Notes under the pieces: generated by a model
Database searches by the model: none
Told to the model about the DNA's origin: nothing
Seen by the model: the letters and a program-made list of their open reading frames with translations, nothing else
Program-made: the position numbers and the translations under genes
Shown: positions 1-5,500 of the stretch, piece by piece
Position numbering within the stretch: the stretch's first letter is position 1
Layout: each line of letters opens with the position of its first letter
Source: Xanthomarina sp035306605
GTDB taxonomy: Bacteria > Bacteroidota > Bacteroidia > Flavobacteriales > Flavobacteriaceae
Assembly (NCBI GenBank): GCA_035306605.1
Contig: DATGNR010000074.1
DNA length: 5,500 nt
Reading direction: 5' to 3' (one strand)

Positions 1-749
1 GGAAGTGGTTGTTGCGCGAAATTAGCAAATGCACTAGTTTCTAATGGGAAATAAGAAAACTCAAAACCTTCACAGCTTTCAATTGGTCTAGAAGAATCGA
101 AATCATCCATAGGGTCAACAAAAAACTGCCCATTTAAAGAGCTTGAGAATTGTGCATTTTGAATTTCAACAAACATACCAATATGGGTGCTGTTAATTTG
201 AGACAAGCTAACTGATACAGGCTCTATAACTTCAGTAACTGAAGATCTTAAAACCTTTAAAGGAACTTTGTTTGATGTTAAAGCAGCTAATCTAGTTCCG
301 TTAGCACCACCACCAATAGCAATTACGCCATCTCCAGTTCGATCTTCACCTATAAATAAACCTTTTAAATTCACATAAGTTTCTCTACCAAAGTTAAATT
401 GGTTGTAAGTATCAACTTGGTTCAACATCACTTTAATAGCCGCTGTTGGGTTTGAAGGGCTATCTTGGATAAAAAATTCTTTATAAAAATTCCCTGTTTG
501 ATCTGAAGAAGACACATATCCCTTAACATATACGTCGGTAACTATTTCTGTTACTTCACCTGATACAAAGTAAGTTTTTGCTTGCGCGATACTTATTTCA
601 GTAGAATTAGCAATTAACTGATTTAGTTTATTATTTTCTTCATCACCTAAACTGCTAGGCACTTTATAATCGTCGTCTTGTACACATGATGTAACGGACA
701 CAACGACCATTAAGCTTAGAAGTACTTTTAAAATTTTATTTGTTTTCAT
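1..749 (-). CDS. DUF5689-type surface lipoprotein (N-terminal 249 residues; 3' end outside window)
   Basis: The frame is open from an ATG at 747-749 to the left edge, giving 249 codons without a stop. Residues 1-22 are a lipoprotein signal peptide (K-rich start, hydrophobic LLSLMVVVSV, lipobox VTSC with Cys22). The mature protein begins C-V-Q-D-D-D-Y; such an acidic run just after the lipid-bearing Cys is the Bacteroidota lipoprotein export signal, so surface display is predicted. Residues about 50-200 resemble DUF5689, an OB-fold-like domain found in Bacteroidota secreted proteins and related in pattern to the OB domain of YhcR-type nucleases: VYVKGYVSSSDQTGNFYKEF, then IQD, then YVNLKGLFIGE at 125-135. 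The gene starts 39 nt after the receptor's stop with no promoter box between, so it is probably co-transcribed and may be the receptor's substrate-binding partner in place of a SusD protein. A role in nucleic-acid binding is inferred from the fold. The C-terminal part cannot be judged. Confidence 0.85.
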   Translation of the reverse strand, partial: MKTNKILKVLLSLMVVVSVTSCVQDDDYKVPSSLGDEENNKLNQLIANSTEISIAQAKTYFVSGEVTEIVTDVYVKGYVSSSDQTGNFYKEFFIQDSPSNPTAAIKVMLNQVDTYNQFNFGRETYVNLKGLFIGEDRTGDGVIAIGGGANGTRLAALTSNKVPLKVLRSSVTEVIEPVSVSLSQINSTHIGMFVEIQNAQFSSSLNGQFFVDPMDDFDSSRPIESCEGFEFSYFPLETSAFANFAQQPL

Positions 750-788
750 GAGTAATAATTTATAATTAATTTTTTCTTTTTCGTTTTT

Positions 789-3596
789 TTAGAATCTAAA
801 GTTAACATTTAAAAAATAAGTAGTTCCACGCCCGTACCAGTATTTTGAACCAAACACACGCTTAGGATTGTTATTATCTTCTAATAATTGCTCGTAATTA
901 GCATTTCTTCCTTGCTCAAAACCACCTGTTTTATAAACTTTATCTAACAAGTTGTTTACACTAGCGAAGAATCCAATATAGTAATCTCCAATTTTCCACG
1001 ATTTTCCACCTGTAAGGTTAACAACCATGTAGTTATCAAACTCTTCTTGCTTTAATAGTTCTCTAGCAACATCTTCGTTATAATCTACAAATGGTAATCC
1101 GTCGTTATCTAAGTAGAAGTTTTCTGTTCTTGTTAACGGGCTTACATCTACATAAGTATTAGAGAAGAAGTTTGCTGTTGCACCAAACCACCAGTAGTCA
1201 GGATCTCTATATTCAAATCCAACTGAATAAGCTTGTTGCGGACCACCAGCAATTTTATAATCTTTTAAGTTTGATGTAAAAGTTTCTGATCTTCCAAAGC
1301 TTGAAGCTGTTAGATATAAGTTAGGGTTGTTTGCGTAAGTATATTGTCCTACAGAAGCTGCTCCTTTTAATTTAATCGTTGGAGTTACTTGAGCCTCTAT
1401 TCCTAATTCTGCTCCGATATGTTGTTTATCTACACCTTGTAAAATTTCTTGTACGAAAGCTGTAGTTTCATTTACATCAACATCTTCTGATACCTGAACA
1501 TTTACGTTTGTTAAACCATCTGCGTAGTAAAAAGAAATTTCGTTAGCATCTTCAATTTTAGAGTAAAAACCTGTAAGTTTTGCTTTTACTATTGGAGATC
1601 TAAAAATATAGCTAATATCTCCTGAGGTAATTTTTTCTTCTGAAATATTATCTACTGTATTATTGTTTTCTCTGGAGTTTGAAAACGTATTTCTTATAGA
1701 TGGCGCTTTTGTAATATATCCTGCGTTTACATCTATTAAGTGTTTTCCAGTAATTTTATAGGTTAATCCACCTTTAGCTCCTACACCTGTAAAAGATAAT
1801 TTTTCACTTTTTCCAGAAGAGTTATCTGTTAATACATTACCTGCATTATCTGTAGTAATGTATGCTTCATTTTGCCACAATCCATCTCTTTGATAAGTCG
1901 TATTTGTTAAACTTCCAGATAAGTAGAAATCTACTTTATTGTATTTAAATTGTGCTTGAGCGTAACCAGAAACTACATCGGATAAAATGTTGTAGTTATA
2001 TCTAAATTTATCTCCTTCACCTACAACTCTATTTGGGTTTTGATAATCGTATTGAAAACCATCAAAAGAATCCACGTTTAAGTATCCTGAAGTAGAACCT
2101 AATAAATCGATGATTTCACCAAAGTTTTCAGATTTTAAGTTTTTGTAAGTAACAGCTGCATTAATTAAAATGTTTTCATTAATTTCTGAGCTTAATATCG
2201 AGTTAACAGTAAGTTGCTTATCGTCGTTTCTATCTTCGTATAATACATAAGCACCATTCTTCTCTCCATTAACCGTACTATTGTTAGTAATGTTAGCATC
2301 TAAAATACGCTCCCAATTAATTTGACCATTATTAATAAACTCTTGCTCGTTTAAGTAAGCTTGAGCATAATCTGGACCATTTGGATCAGCTAAATTGTAG
2401 CTCGGTAGGTTTTGGTAATATGCTGGACTTGGGTTTCCACCTCCACCGTAATCTAAACGGCTATTTCCTATTTTACCAAATTGGTAACCTACGTTGGTAT
2501 TTAAGCTTGTTTTACTGCTAAGATCCCAATAGTGATTAAGCATTAAAATTGGCTCTTCAACTTCTTTAATTCTAGAGTTTTTCTTTTTACCATCTAACCA
2601 ACCCCAGTATTCGTTGTATTTTATCCCTTTTAAATCGTACACCTCTTGTGTATTTGGTGATGATTTTCCTCTACGGTTAGGTGTATAAATAGATGTAAAG
2701 TTCAAGCTATGGTTGTCTCCAAATTTCTTTTCTACAGAAGCAAAGAATGAATTCGCATCATATAAGGTAGCGTCTTGGAAACCTTCATTTCCCCAACGTC
2801 TTCCTGCCATAAAAGAATAAGCCCATCCGTCTTGTAATAATCCTGAAGAATAACTTGCCATTATACGATTTGTATAACTTCTGTTAGAAGAAGAGTAAGT
2901 TACCCGTCCACCTTCTCGGTATTGAGAAGCTCTAAGAATCATGTTTGTAGTTCCTAATGCTCCACCAAAGTTATAATTAGAAGGTTGTAATCCTGAAGTT
3001 AACTCTTGGTTTCTTAAAACATCGTTTAATCCTCCCCAATCACTCCATTGTGGTCTTCCATCATAAAGTTTGTTCATTTCAATTCCGTTAATTAACACAG
3101 AACCGTTTTCTGAATCTAAACCTCTTACTTTAAAGAAAGATGAACTAAACTCGAAAGCTGCTGTACGTTGAAATACATCTTGCGAAGATTGTAAAAGTCC
3201 AGATATATTATCTAAACCACTATCGTCGCTATCAAGTTCGTCATCGGATAAAGTAATTGTAAACAATTCTGAATCTGAAACGTCTTTACTTAAAGTCATA
3301 TCTGAAATATCCAGAGTTTGACCTTCATTAACTACAATAGGATATCTTTTTGGCGCATATCCGCTTTTTGAAATACGTAACACTTGTTCTCCTAAAGGGA
3401 CTTGTTCTAAAAATTGGAACTCACCTTTAGCGTCGGTTTCTACTGACAAGACAGTACCTTCCACAGTTACAGTTACACTTGGAATAGGTTCAAAAGAAAT
3501 GGCTTCAGTGACACTCCCTTTTACAACAGTCTCTTGGGACATTGCGGTAAAAGTTGAAAAAATTCCGAATAGAAAAATAAATAAACTTTTTTTCAT
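789..3596 (-). CDS. TonB-dependent outer-membrane receptor with N-terminal carboxypeptidase-regulatory-like domain
   Basis: This 935-residue protein is a full-length TonB-dependent transporter that would import a substrate across the outer membrane using TonB/ExbBD energy. Residues 1-20 are a Sec signal peptide (cleavage near AMS-QE). Residues about 23-103 form a carboxypeptidase-regulatory-like beta-sandwich (VKGSVTEAISFEPIPSVTV, then TDAKGEF). An acidic linker follows (SDDELDSDDSGLD, 117-129). The plug spans about 130-225 and includes FKVRGLDSENGSVLINGIEM and FGGALGTTNM. The beta-barrel runs to the C-terminus and ends NVNFRF with a terminal Phe, as expected for BAM-dependent assembly. A Gly/Pro/Tyr-rich stretch near 384-400 is probably an extracellular loop. 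The usual SusC-like DEVVV TonB box is not seen; ITLSDDEL may occupy its place. The gene heads an operon with the DUF5689 lipoprotein and diverges from the EEP enzyme gene. The ATG is preceded by no Shine-Dalgarno, but a -7 box lies 57 nt upstream. The family is certain; the substrate is unknown, with nucleic acid or phosphodiester a neighbourhood-based guess. Confidence 0.95.
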   Translation of the reverse strand: MKKSLFIFLFGIFSTFTAMSQETVVKGSVTEAISFEPIPSVTVTVEGTVLSVETDAKGEFQFLEQVPLGEQVLRISKSGYAPKRYPIVVNEGQTLDISDMTLSKDVSDSELFTITLSDDELDSDDSGLDNISGLLQSSQDVFQRTAAFEFSSSFFKVRGLDSENGSVLINGIEMNKLYDGRPQWSDWGGLNDVLRNQELTSGLQPSNYNFGGALGTTNMILRASQYREGGRVTYSSSNRSYTNRIMASYSSGLLQDGWAYSFMAGRRWGNEGFQDATLYDANSFFASVEKKFGDNHSLNFTSIYTPNRRGKSSPNTQEVYDLKGIKYNEYWGWLDGKKKNSRIKEVEEPILMLNHYWDLSSKTSLNTNVGYQFGKIGNSRLDYGGGGNPSPAYYQNLPSYNLADPNGPDYAQAYLNEQEFINNGQINWERILDANITNNSTVNGEKNGAYVLYEDRNDDKQLTVNSILSSEINENILINAAVTYKNLKSENFGEIIDLLGSTSGYLNVDSFDGFQYDYQNPNRVVGEGDKFRYNYNILSDVVSGYAQAQFKYNKVDFYLSGSLTNTTYQRDGLWQNEAYITTDNAGNVLTDNSSGKSEKLSFTGVGAKGGLTYKITGKHLIDVNAGYITKAPSIRNTFSNSRENNNTVDNISEEKITSGDISYIFRSPIVKAKLTGFYSKIEDANEISFYYADGLTNVNVQVSEDVDVNETTAFVQEILQGVDKQHIGAELGIEAQVTPTIKLKGAASVGQYTYANNPNLYLTASSFGRSETFTSNLKDYKIAGGPQQAYSVGFEYRDPDYWWFGATANFFSNTYVDVSPLTRTENFYLDNDGLPFVDYNEDVARELLKQEEFDNYMVVNLTGGKSWKIGDYYIGFFASVNNLLDKVYKTGGFEQGRNANYEQLLEDNNNPKRVFGSKYWYGRGTTYFLNVNFRF

Positions 3597-3652
3597 GCTT
3601 GAATTTATGATTAATAATTGTTTTTGCGTTAGTTTAAATTAATTAAGGCTTG

Positions 3653-3660
3653 CAAATTTA
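3653..3660 (-). promoter_or_regulatory. -7 promoter element of the receptor/lipoprotein operon
   Basis: The minus strand reads TAAATTTG, a perfect match to the Bacteroidota -7 consensus TAnnTTTG. Transcription would begin a few bases further left, near 3645-3648, leaving a leader of about 50 nt before the receptor ATG at 3596. No TTG element is seen at the expected -33 position, so the promoter may be weak, activator-dependent or read by an alternative sigma factor. Confidence 0.5.
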
Positions 3661-3663
3661 CAT

Positions 3664-3678
3664 TATTTATAATAAATA
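3664..3678. promoter_or_regulatory. Candidate shared operator: 15-bp AT-only palindrome between divergent promoters
   Basis: TATTTAT-A-ATAAATA is a perfect 7-bp inverted repeat around one central A at 3671. It lies 3 bp from the leftward -7 box (3653-3660) and 2 bp from the rightward one (3681-3688), so its centre nearly coincides with the midpoint of the two boxes. A dimeric regulator bound here would cover the core of both promoters. It is made only of A and T in an AT-rich spacer, so chance remains a real alternative. Confidence 0.3.
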
Positions 3679-3680
3679 TC

Positions 3681-3688
3681 TACTTTTG
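3681..3688 (+). promoter_or_regulatory. -7 promoter element of the EEP nuclease gene
   Basis: The plus strand reads TACTTTTG, a perfect TAnnTTTG box. Initiation near 3693-3696 would leave a leader of about 40 nt before the ATG at 3734. The nearest upstream TTG (3650-3652) is 28 bp away, too far for a standard -33 element. Its expected -33 zone overlaps the leftward -7 box, so the two promoters share DNA and may compete or be controlled together. Confidence 0.5.
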
Positions 3689-3733
3689 GCAGATAATTTG
3701 TATTAACATATCAATAACATAACATACAAGTAA

Positions 3734-4786
3734 ATGAGAAATTTAAAATTTTGGCTTGCAGCCTTGTTTTTAAGTGCGAGTATATTTATTCAAGCGCAAG
3801 AGAAAAAAACTTATAAGGTACATACGGTAGCTTTTTATAATTTAGAAAATTTGTTTGATACAGAAAACGACCCTGAGAAAAATGATGAAGCTAGTCCAAT
3901 CATGGAAATGAAAGGTGATGTTGAAGCAGTATATAAAAAGAAGGTGAGCAACATGGCTCGCGTAATAGCAGACATAGGTAAAGACATTACCAACAACTCC
4001 CCTGTTATCCTTGGTGTTTCCGAGGTTGAAAACAGAAAGGTTATGGAAGATGTAGCCAATGACCCACAATTAATCGACAAAGATTATGGCATTGTACATT
4101 ACGATTCTCCGGACCGCCGTGGTATAGACGTTGGTTTATATTACCAGAAAGGATTGTTTACCCCCTTAAACACTAGTACTCATGAACTTTTAATTTACGA
4201 TGACAATACAAGAGATCGAATCTATACCAGAGATCAATTGTTGGTAAGTGGAAAATTGGAAGACGAATTAATTCATATTATTGTTAACCACTGGCCTTCT
4301 AGACGTGGTGGAGAAGCTAGAAGTAGACCAACACGTGTGGCTGCCGCTAAACTTAACAAAAAAATAATTGACTCCTTACAAACCATAGATCCTTATGCCA
4401 AAATATTTATTATGGGCGATTTAAATGACGATCCTACAAATGCGAGTGTAAAAGAGGTTTTAAATGCTAAAAGAGAAAAGGAAGATGTCGAGTTTAAAGG
4501 TATATACAATCCTATGGAGAACTTCTTTAAAAAAGGTCTTGGATCTAACGCTTATAGAGATAGCTGGAGTTTATTCGATCAAATAATGGTAACTCAACCG
4601 TTAATAGAAAAAGATTACTCTTCGTTCAGACTTTATAAGGCAGGAATTTTTAACAAGAACTATTTAATTACAAAAAGAGGAAGATGGAAAGGTTATCCGT
4701 TCCGTAGCTTTGCTGATGGCGGATTCACCGATGGCTTTAGCGACCATTTCCCAACCTATGTTGTTCTTATTAAAGAAGTGAACTAA
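3734..4786 (+). CDS. Secreted endonuclease/exonuclease/phosphatase (DNase I-like) family enzyme
   Basis: This 350-residue protein is a metal-dependent phosphodiesterase of the EEP fold, probably a nuclease. Residues 1-21 are a Sec signal peptide (hydrophobic core FWLAALFLSASIFI, cleavage near IQA-QEK). There is no lipobox and no type IX secretion domain after the catalytic core, so a periplasmic location is likeliest. All family motifs are present in order: FYNLENLFD (Asn36, Glu38), VSEVEN with metal ligand Glu97, RRGIDVGLYY (129-137), NHWPSRRGGEARSRPTR with catalytic His186, GDLNDDP with Asp229 and Asn231, FDQIMV with Asp282, and SDHFP with Asp337 and His338. The NHWPSRRGG form resembles nucleases of the ExeM/NucH type more than sphingomyelinases or inositol phosphatases, but substrate cannot be settled from sequence. 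It diverges from the receptor operon across 137 bp and has its own -7 box. The chosen ATG opens directly into the signal peptide. A terminator follows the stop by about 20 nt. Confidence 0.93.
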   Translation: MRNLKFWLAALFLSASIFIQAQEKKTYKVHTVAFYNLENLFDTENDPEKNDEASPIMEMKGDVEAVYKKKVSNMARVIADIGKDITNNSPVILGVSEVENRKVMEDVANDPQLIDKDYGIVHYDSPDRRGIDVGLYYQKGLFTPLNTSTHELLIYDDNTRDRIYTRDQLLVSGKLEDELIHIIVNHWPSRRGGEARSRPTRVAAAKLNKKIIDSLQTIDPYAKIFIMGDLNDDPTNASVKEVLNAKREKEDVEFKGIYNPMENFFKKGLGSNAYRDSWSLFDQIMVTQPLIEKDYSSFRLYKAGIFNKNYLITKRGRWKGYPFRSFADGGFTDGFSDHFPTYVVLIKEVN

Positions 4787-4806
4787 AACTTACAAATAAC
4801 CATAAT

Positions 4807-4846
4807 AAAAAAACGACTCATTGCTAAGCTAAGAGTCGTTTTTTTT
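4807..4846. terminator. Bidirectional intrinsic terminator between convergent genes
   Basis: CGACTC (4814-4819) pairs with GAGTCG (4833-4838) around a 13-nt loop. The stem is flanked by a run of seven A on the left (4807-4813) and eight T on the right (4839-4846), which extend the helix and supply a U-tract on either strand. It lies in the 75-bp gap between the EEP gene ending at 4786 and the membrane-protein gene ending at 4862, so it can stop transcription from both. Confidence 0.85.
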
Positions 4847-4861
4847 ATGTCTTAATTCATC

Positions 4862-5305
4862 CTATCCTAACCAGGTACTCCAAGGAATTCTAGATAAAAA
4901 TAACACCAAACCAATGCCATAAAAAACCGAAATGGTTTTAAATTTCCCATTAGAAAGTAATTGTTTTTTATGCTTAGCATATCCTATAGTTATTAAAGCA
5001 ATGGCTATAATATTAATTAAAGGGTGCTCTACTAAATACAATCTATCTACAGAGCTTTTCATAATTTCTCCCATTCCTGATTGACTAAACAAATTAAATC
5101 TTGGTGAAACAAAATATAATACCAGACCTAATAGCAATTGAATGTGAGATAAAATAAAAGCAATTAAAAACAGACTATAATCTTTATTGTTATCGTAATC
5201 CTTTTTACCTACTTGCTTAATGATACTATTTACTACAGCCATCACTAAAACTAAAAGTACCAAATAGGCCCAATAGGAGTGAAACATTTTTACTGTGTTA
5301 TACAT
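4862..5305 (-). CDS. Four-helix integral membrane protein, cytochrome b-like, uncharacterised
   Basis: The 147-residue product starts MYNTVKMFHSYWAYL and has four hydrophobic segments at about 9-30, 43-67, 92-111 and 123-140, with short charged loops (KQVGKKDYDNNKD and KHKKQLLSNGK). His9 at the head of helix 1, His54 within helix 2 (SHIQLLLG) and His94 at the head of helix 3 (EHPL) are placed like haem or metal ligands. The pattern HSxxxY, SHxQLLLGLxLYFVSP, VEHP resembles small Bacteroidota proteins labelled cytochrome B or hypothetical. Function and haem binding are unproven. The frame is open further upstream to a TTG at 5356, but that extension is polar, unlike a membrane anchor, and overlaps the -7 box at 5334-5341, so ATG 5303-5305 is preferred; ATG 5285-5287 is also possible. 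The gene is convergent with the EEP gene and looks independent of the receptor locus. Confidence 0.8.
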   Translation of the reverse strand: MYNTVKMFHSYWAYLVLLVLVMAVVNSIIKQVGKKDYDNNKDYSLFLIAFILSHIQLLLGLVLYFVSPRFNLFSQSGMGEIMKSSVDRLYLVEHPLINIIAIALITIGYAKHKKQLLSNGKFKTISVFYGIGLVLFLSRIPWSTWLG

Positions 5306-5333
5306 ATTTTTGGTTGTTTTATTGTTAATAACG

Positions 5334-5341
5334 CAAATGTA
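5334..5341 (-). promoter_or_regulatory. -7 promoter element of the membrane-protein gene
   Basis: The minus strand reads TACATTTG, a perfect TAnnTTTG box 28 nt upstream of the preferred ATG at 5305. A transcript beginning near 5327-5330 would have a leader of roughly 22-25 nt, and it would exclude the TTG and ATG codons at 5351-5356 as starts. No TTG is found at the -33 distance; the closest lies only 12 bp upstream. Confidence 0.5.
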
Positions 5342-5359
5342 GTGATTAATCATCAAAAA

Positions 5360-5386
5360 AAAACCTCTTCAAAATGAAGAGGTTTT
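5360..5386 (-). terminator. Intrinsic terminator of the right-hand outer-membrane protein gene
   Basis: CCTCTTC (5364-5370) pairs with GAAGAGG (5376-5382) around the 5-nt loop AAAAT, and four flanking A/T pairs lengthen the stem. On the minus strand the stem is followed by a run of nine T, an ideal U-tract, 20 nt after the stop codon of the gene at 5406. On the plus strand the tract is only four T, and no plus-strand gene ends nearby. It also insulates the membrane-protein promoter just to its left. Confidence 0.85.
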
Positions 5387-5405
5387 AAAATAATTTTAAA
5401 CAAAA

Positions 5406-5500
5406 TTAGAAGTTATATTTAATAGATGCATTAAATGTAATACCATTAGTATTAATGTATCCAAAGTTATCTGTTTGTTGAATTCTAACTTCATCAAATA
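5406..5500 (-). CDS. C-terminal end of an outer-membrane beta-barrel protein, probably a TonB-dependent receptor (partial)
   Basis: Only the last 30 codons are in the window, ending at TAA (5406-5408). The fragment contains EVRIQQTDNFGYINTNG and closes with ITFNASIKYNF. Alternating hydrophobic residues and a terminal Phe are the signature of the last strand of a BAM-assembled barrel, and GITFNASIKYNF is typical of Bacteroidota TonB-dependent receptors. The frame stays open to the right edge and is followed by a well-placed terminator, so this is a real gene end. Which kind of barrel it is, and whether it has any link to the receptor at 789-3596, cannot be told. Confidence 0.7.
   Translation of the reverse strand, partial: FDEVRIQQTDNFGYINTNGITFNASIKYNF

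Noticed and set aside
750..788. Possible separate promoter for the lipoprotein gene
   Set aside because: The 39-nt spacer is A/T-rich but holds no TAnnTTTG on the minus strand and no terminator, so read-through from the receptor gene is the simpler explanation.
3835..4080. Two overlapping minus-strand open frames (81 aa at 3835-4080 and 75 aa at 3842-4069) opposite the EEP gene
   Set aside because: Both lie wholly inside the EEP coding region, show no family motif, and the plus-strand frame carries the conserved catalytic residues. They are antisense shadows.
4801..4850. Hairpin considered as a small RNA or attachment-site half
   Set aside because: A GC-containing stem flanked by A and T runs between two convergent gene ends is fully explained as a bidirectional terminator.
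5306..5356. TTG/ATG upstream starts adding 17 or 16 residues to the four-helix membrane protein
   Set aside because: The extension contains the TAnnTTTG promoter box, lies directly beside a terminator hairpin, and reads as polar non-conserved-looking sequence rather than a signal or membrane segment.
1..5500. CRISPR arrays, tRNA or rRNA genes, insertion sequences, direct repeats, defence or phage genes
   Set aside because: No repeat-spacer pattern, RNA-gene fold, transposase-like protein or terminal inverted repeats were seen on either strand. The window is densely coding, with short spacers all accounted for.

Overview
The window looks like the chromosome of a marine-type Flavobacteriaceae (Bacteroidota). 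It is AT-rich, its genes lack Shine-Dalgarno sequences, and perfect TAnnTTTG boxes (the Bacteroidota -7 promoter element) sit upstream of the genes. It encodes a TonB-dependent receptor with an N-terminal carboxypeptidase-regulatory-like domain, and a lipoprotein with the acidic surface-export signal of this phylum. I cannot name a genus or species from the sequence.

Layout. Positions 1-749 (minus) hold the N-terminal 249 residues of a DUF5689-type lipoprotein, cut by the left edge. Positions 789-3596 (minus) hold a complete 935-residue TonB-dependent outer-membrane receptor, 39 nt upstream of the lipoprotein and very probably in one operon with it. A 137-bp divergent promoter region (3597-3733) carries back-to-back -7 boxes around an AT-rich palindrome. 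Positions 3734-4786 (plus) hold a secreted endonuclease/exonuclease/phosphatase (EEP, DNase I-like) enzyme with all catalytic motifs. A bidirectional terminator (4807-4846) separates it from a convergent four-helix, histidine-containing membrane protein (4862-5305, minus), which has its own promoter. A second hairpin terminator (5360-5386) ends a minus-strand outer-membrane beta-barrel gene, of which only the last 30 codons (5406-5500) are present.

How the genes may work together. The receptor, the predicted surface lipoprotein with an OB-fold-like domain and the secreted EEP enzyme form a plausible capture, import and cleavage unit. The most economical reading is scavenging of extracellular nucleic acid or another phosphodiester for phosphate, nucleosides or nitrogen. 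The lipoprotein would take the place SusD has in glycan loci. The substrate is inferred from the families, not shown by the sequence. The membrane protein and the right-hand barrel appear to be separate transcription units.
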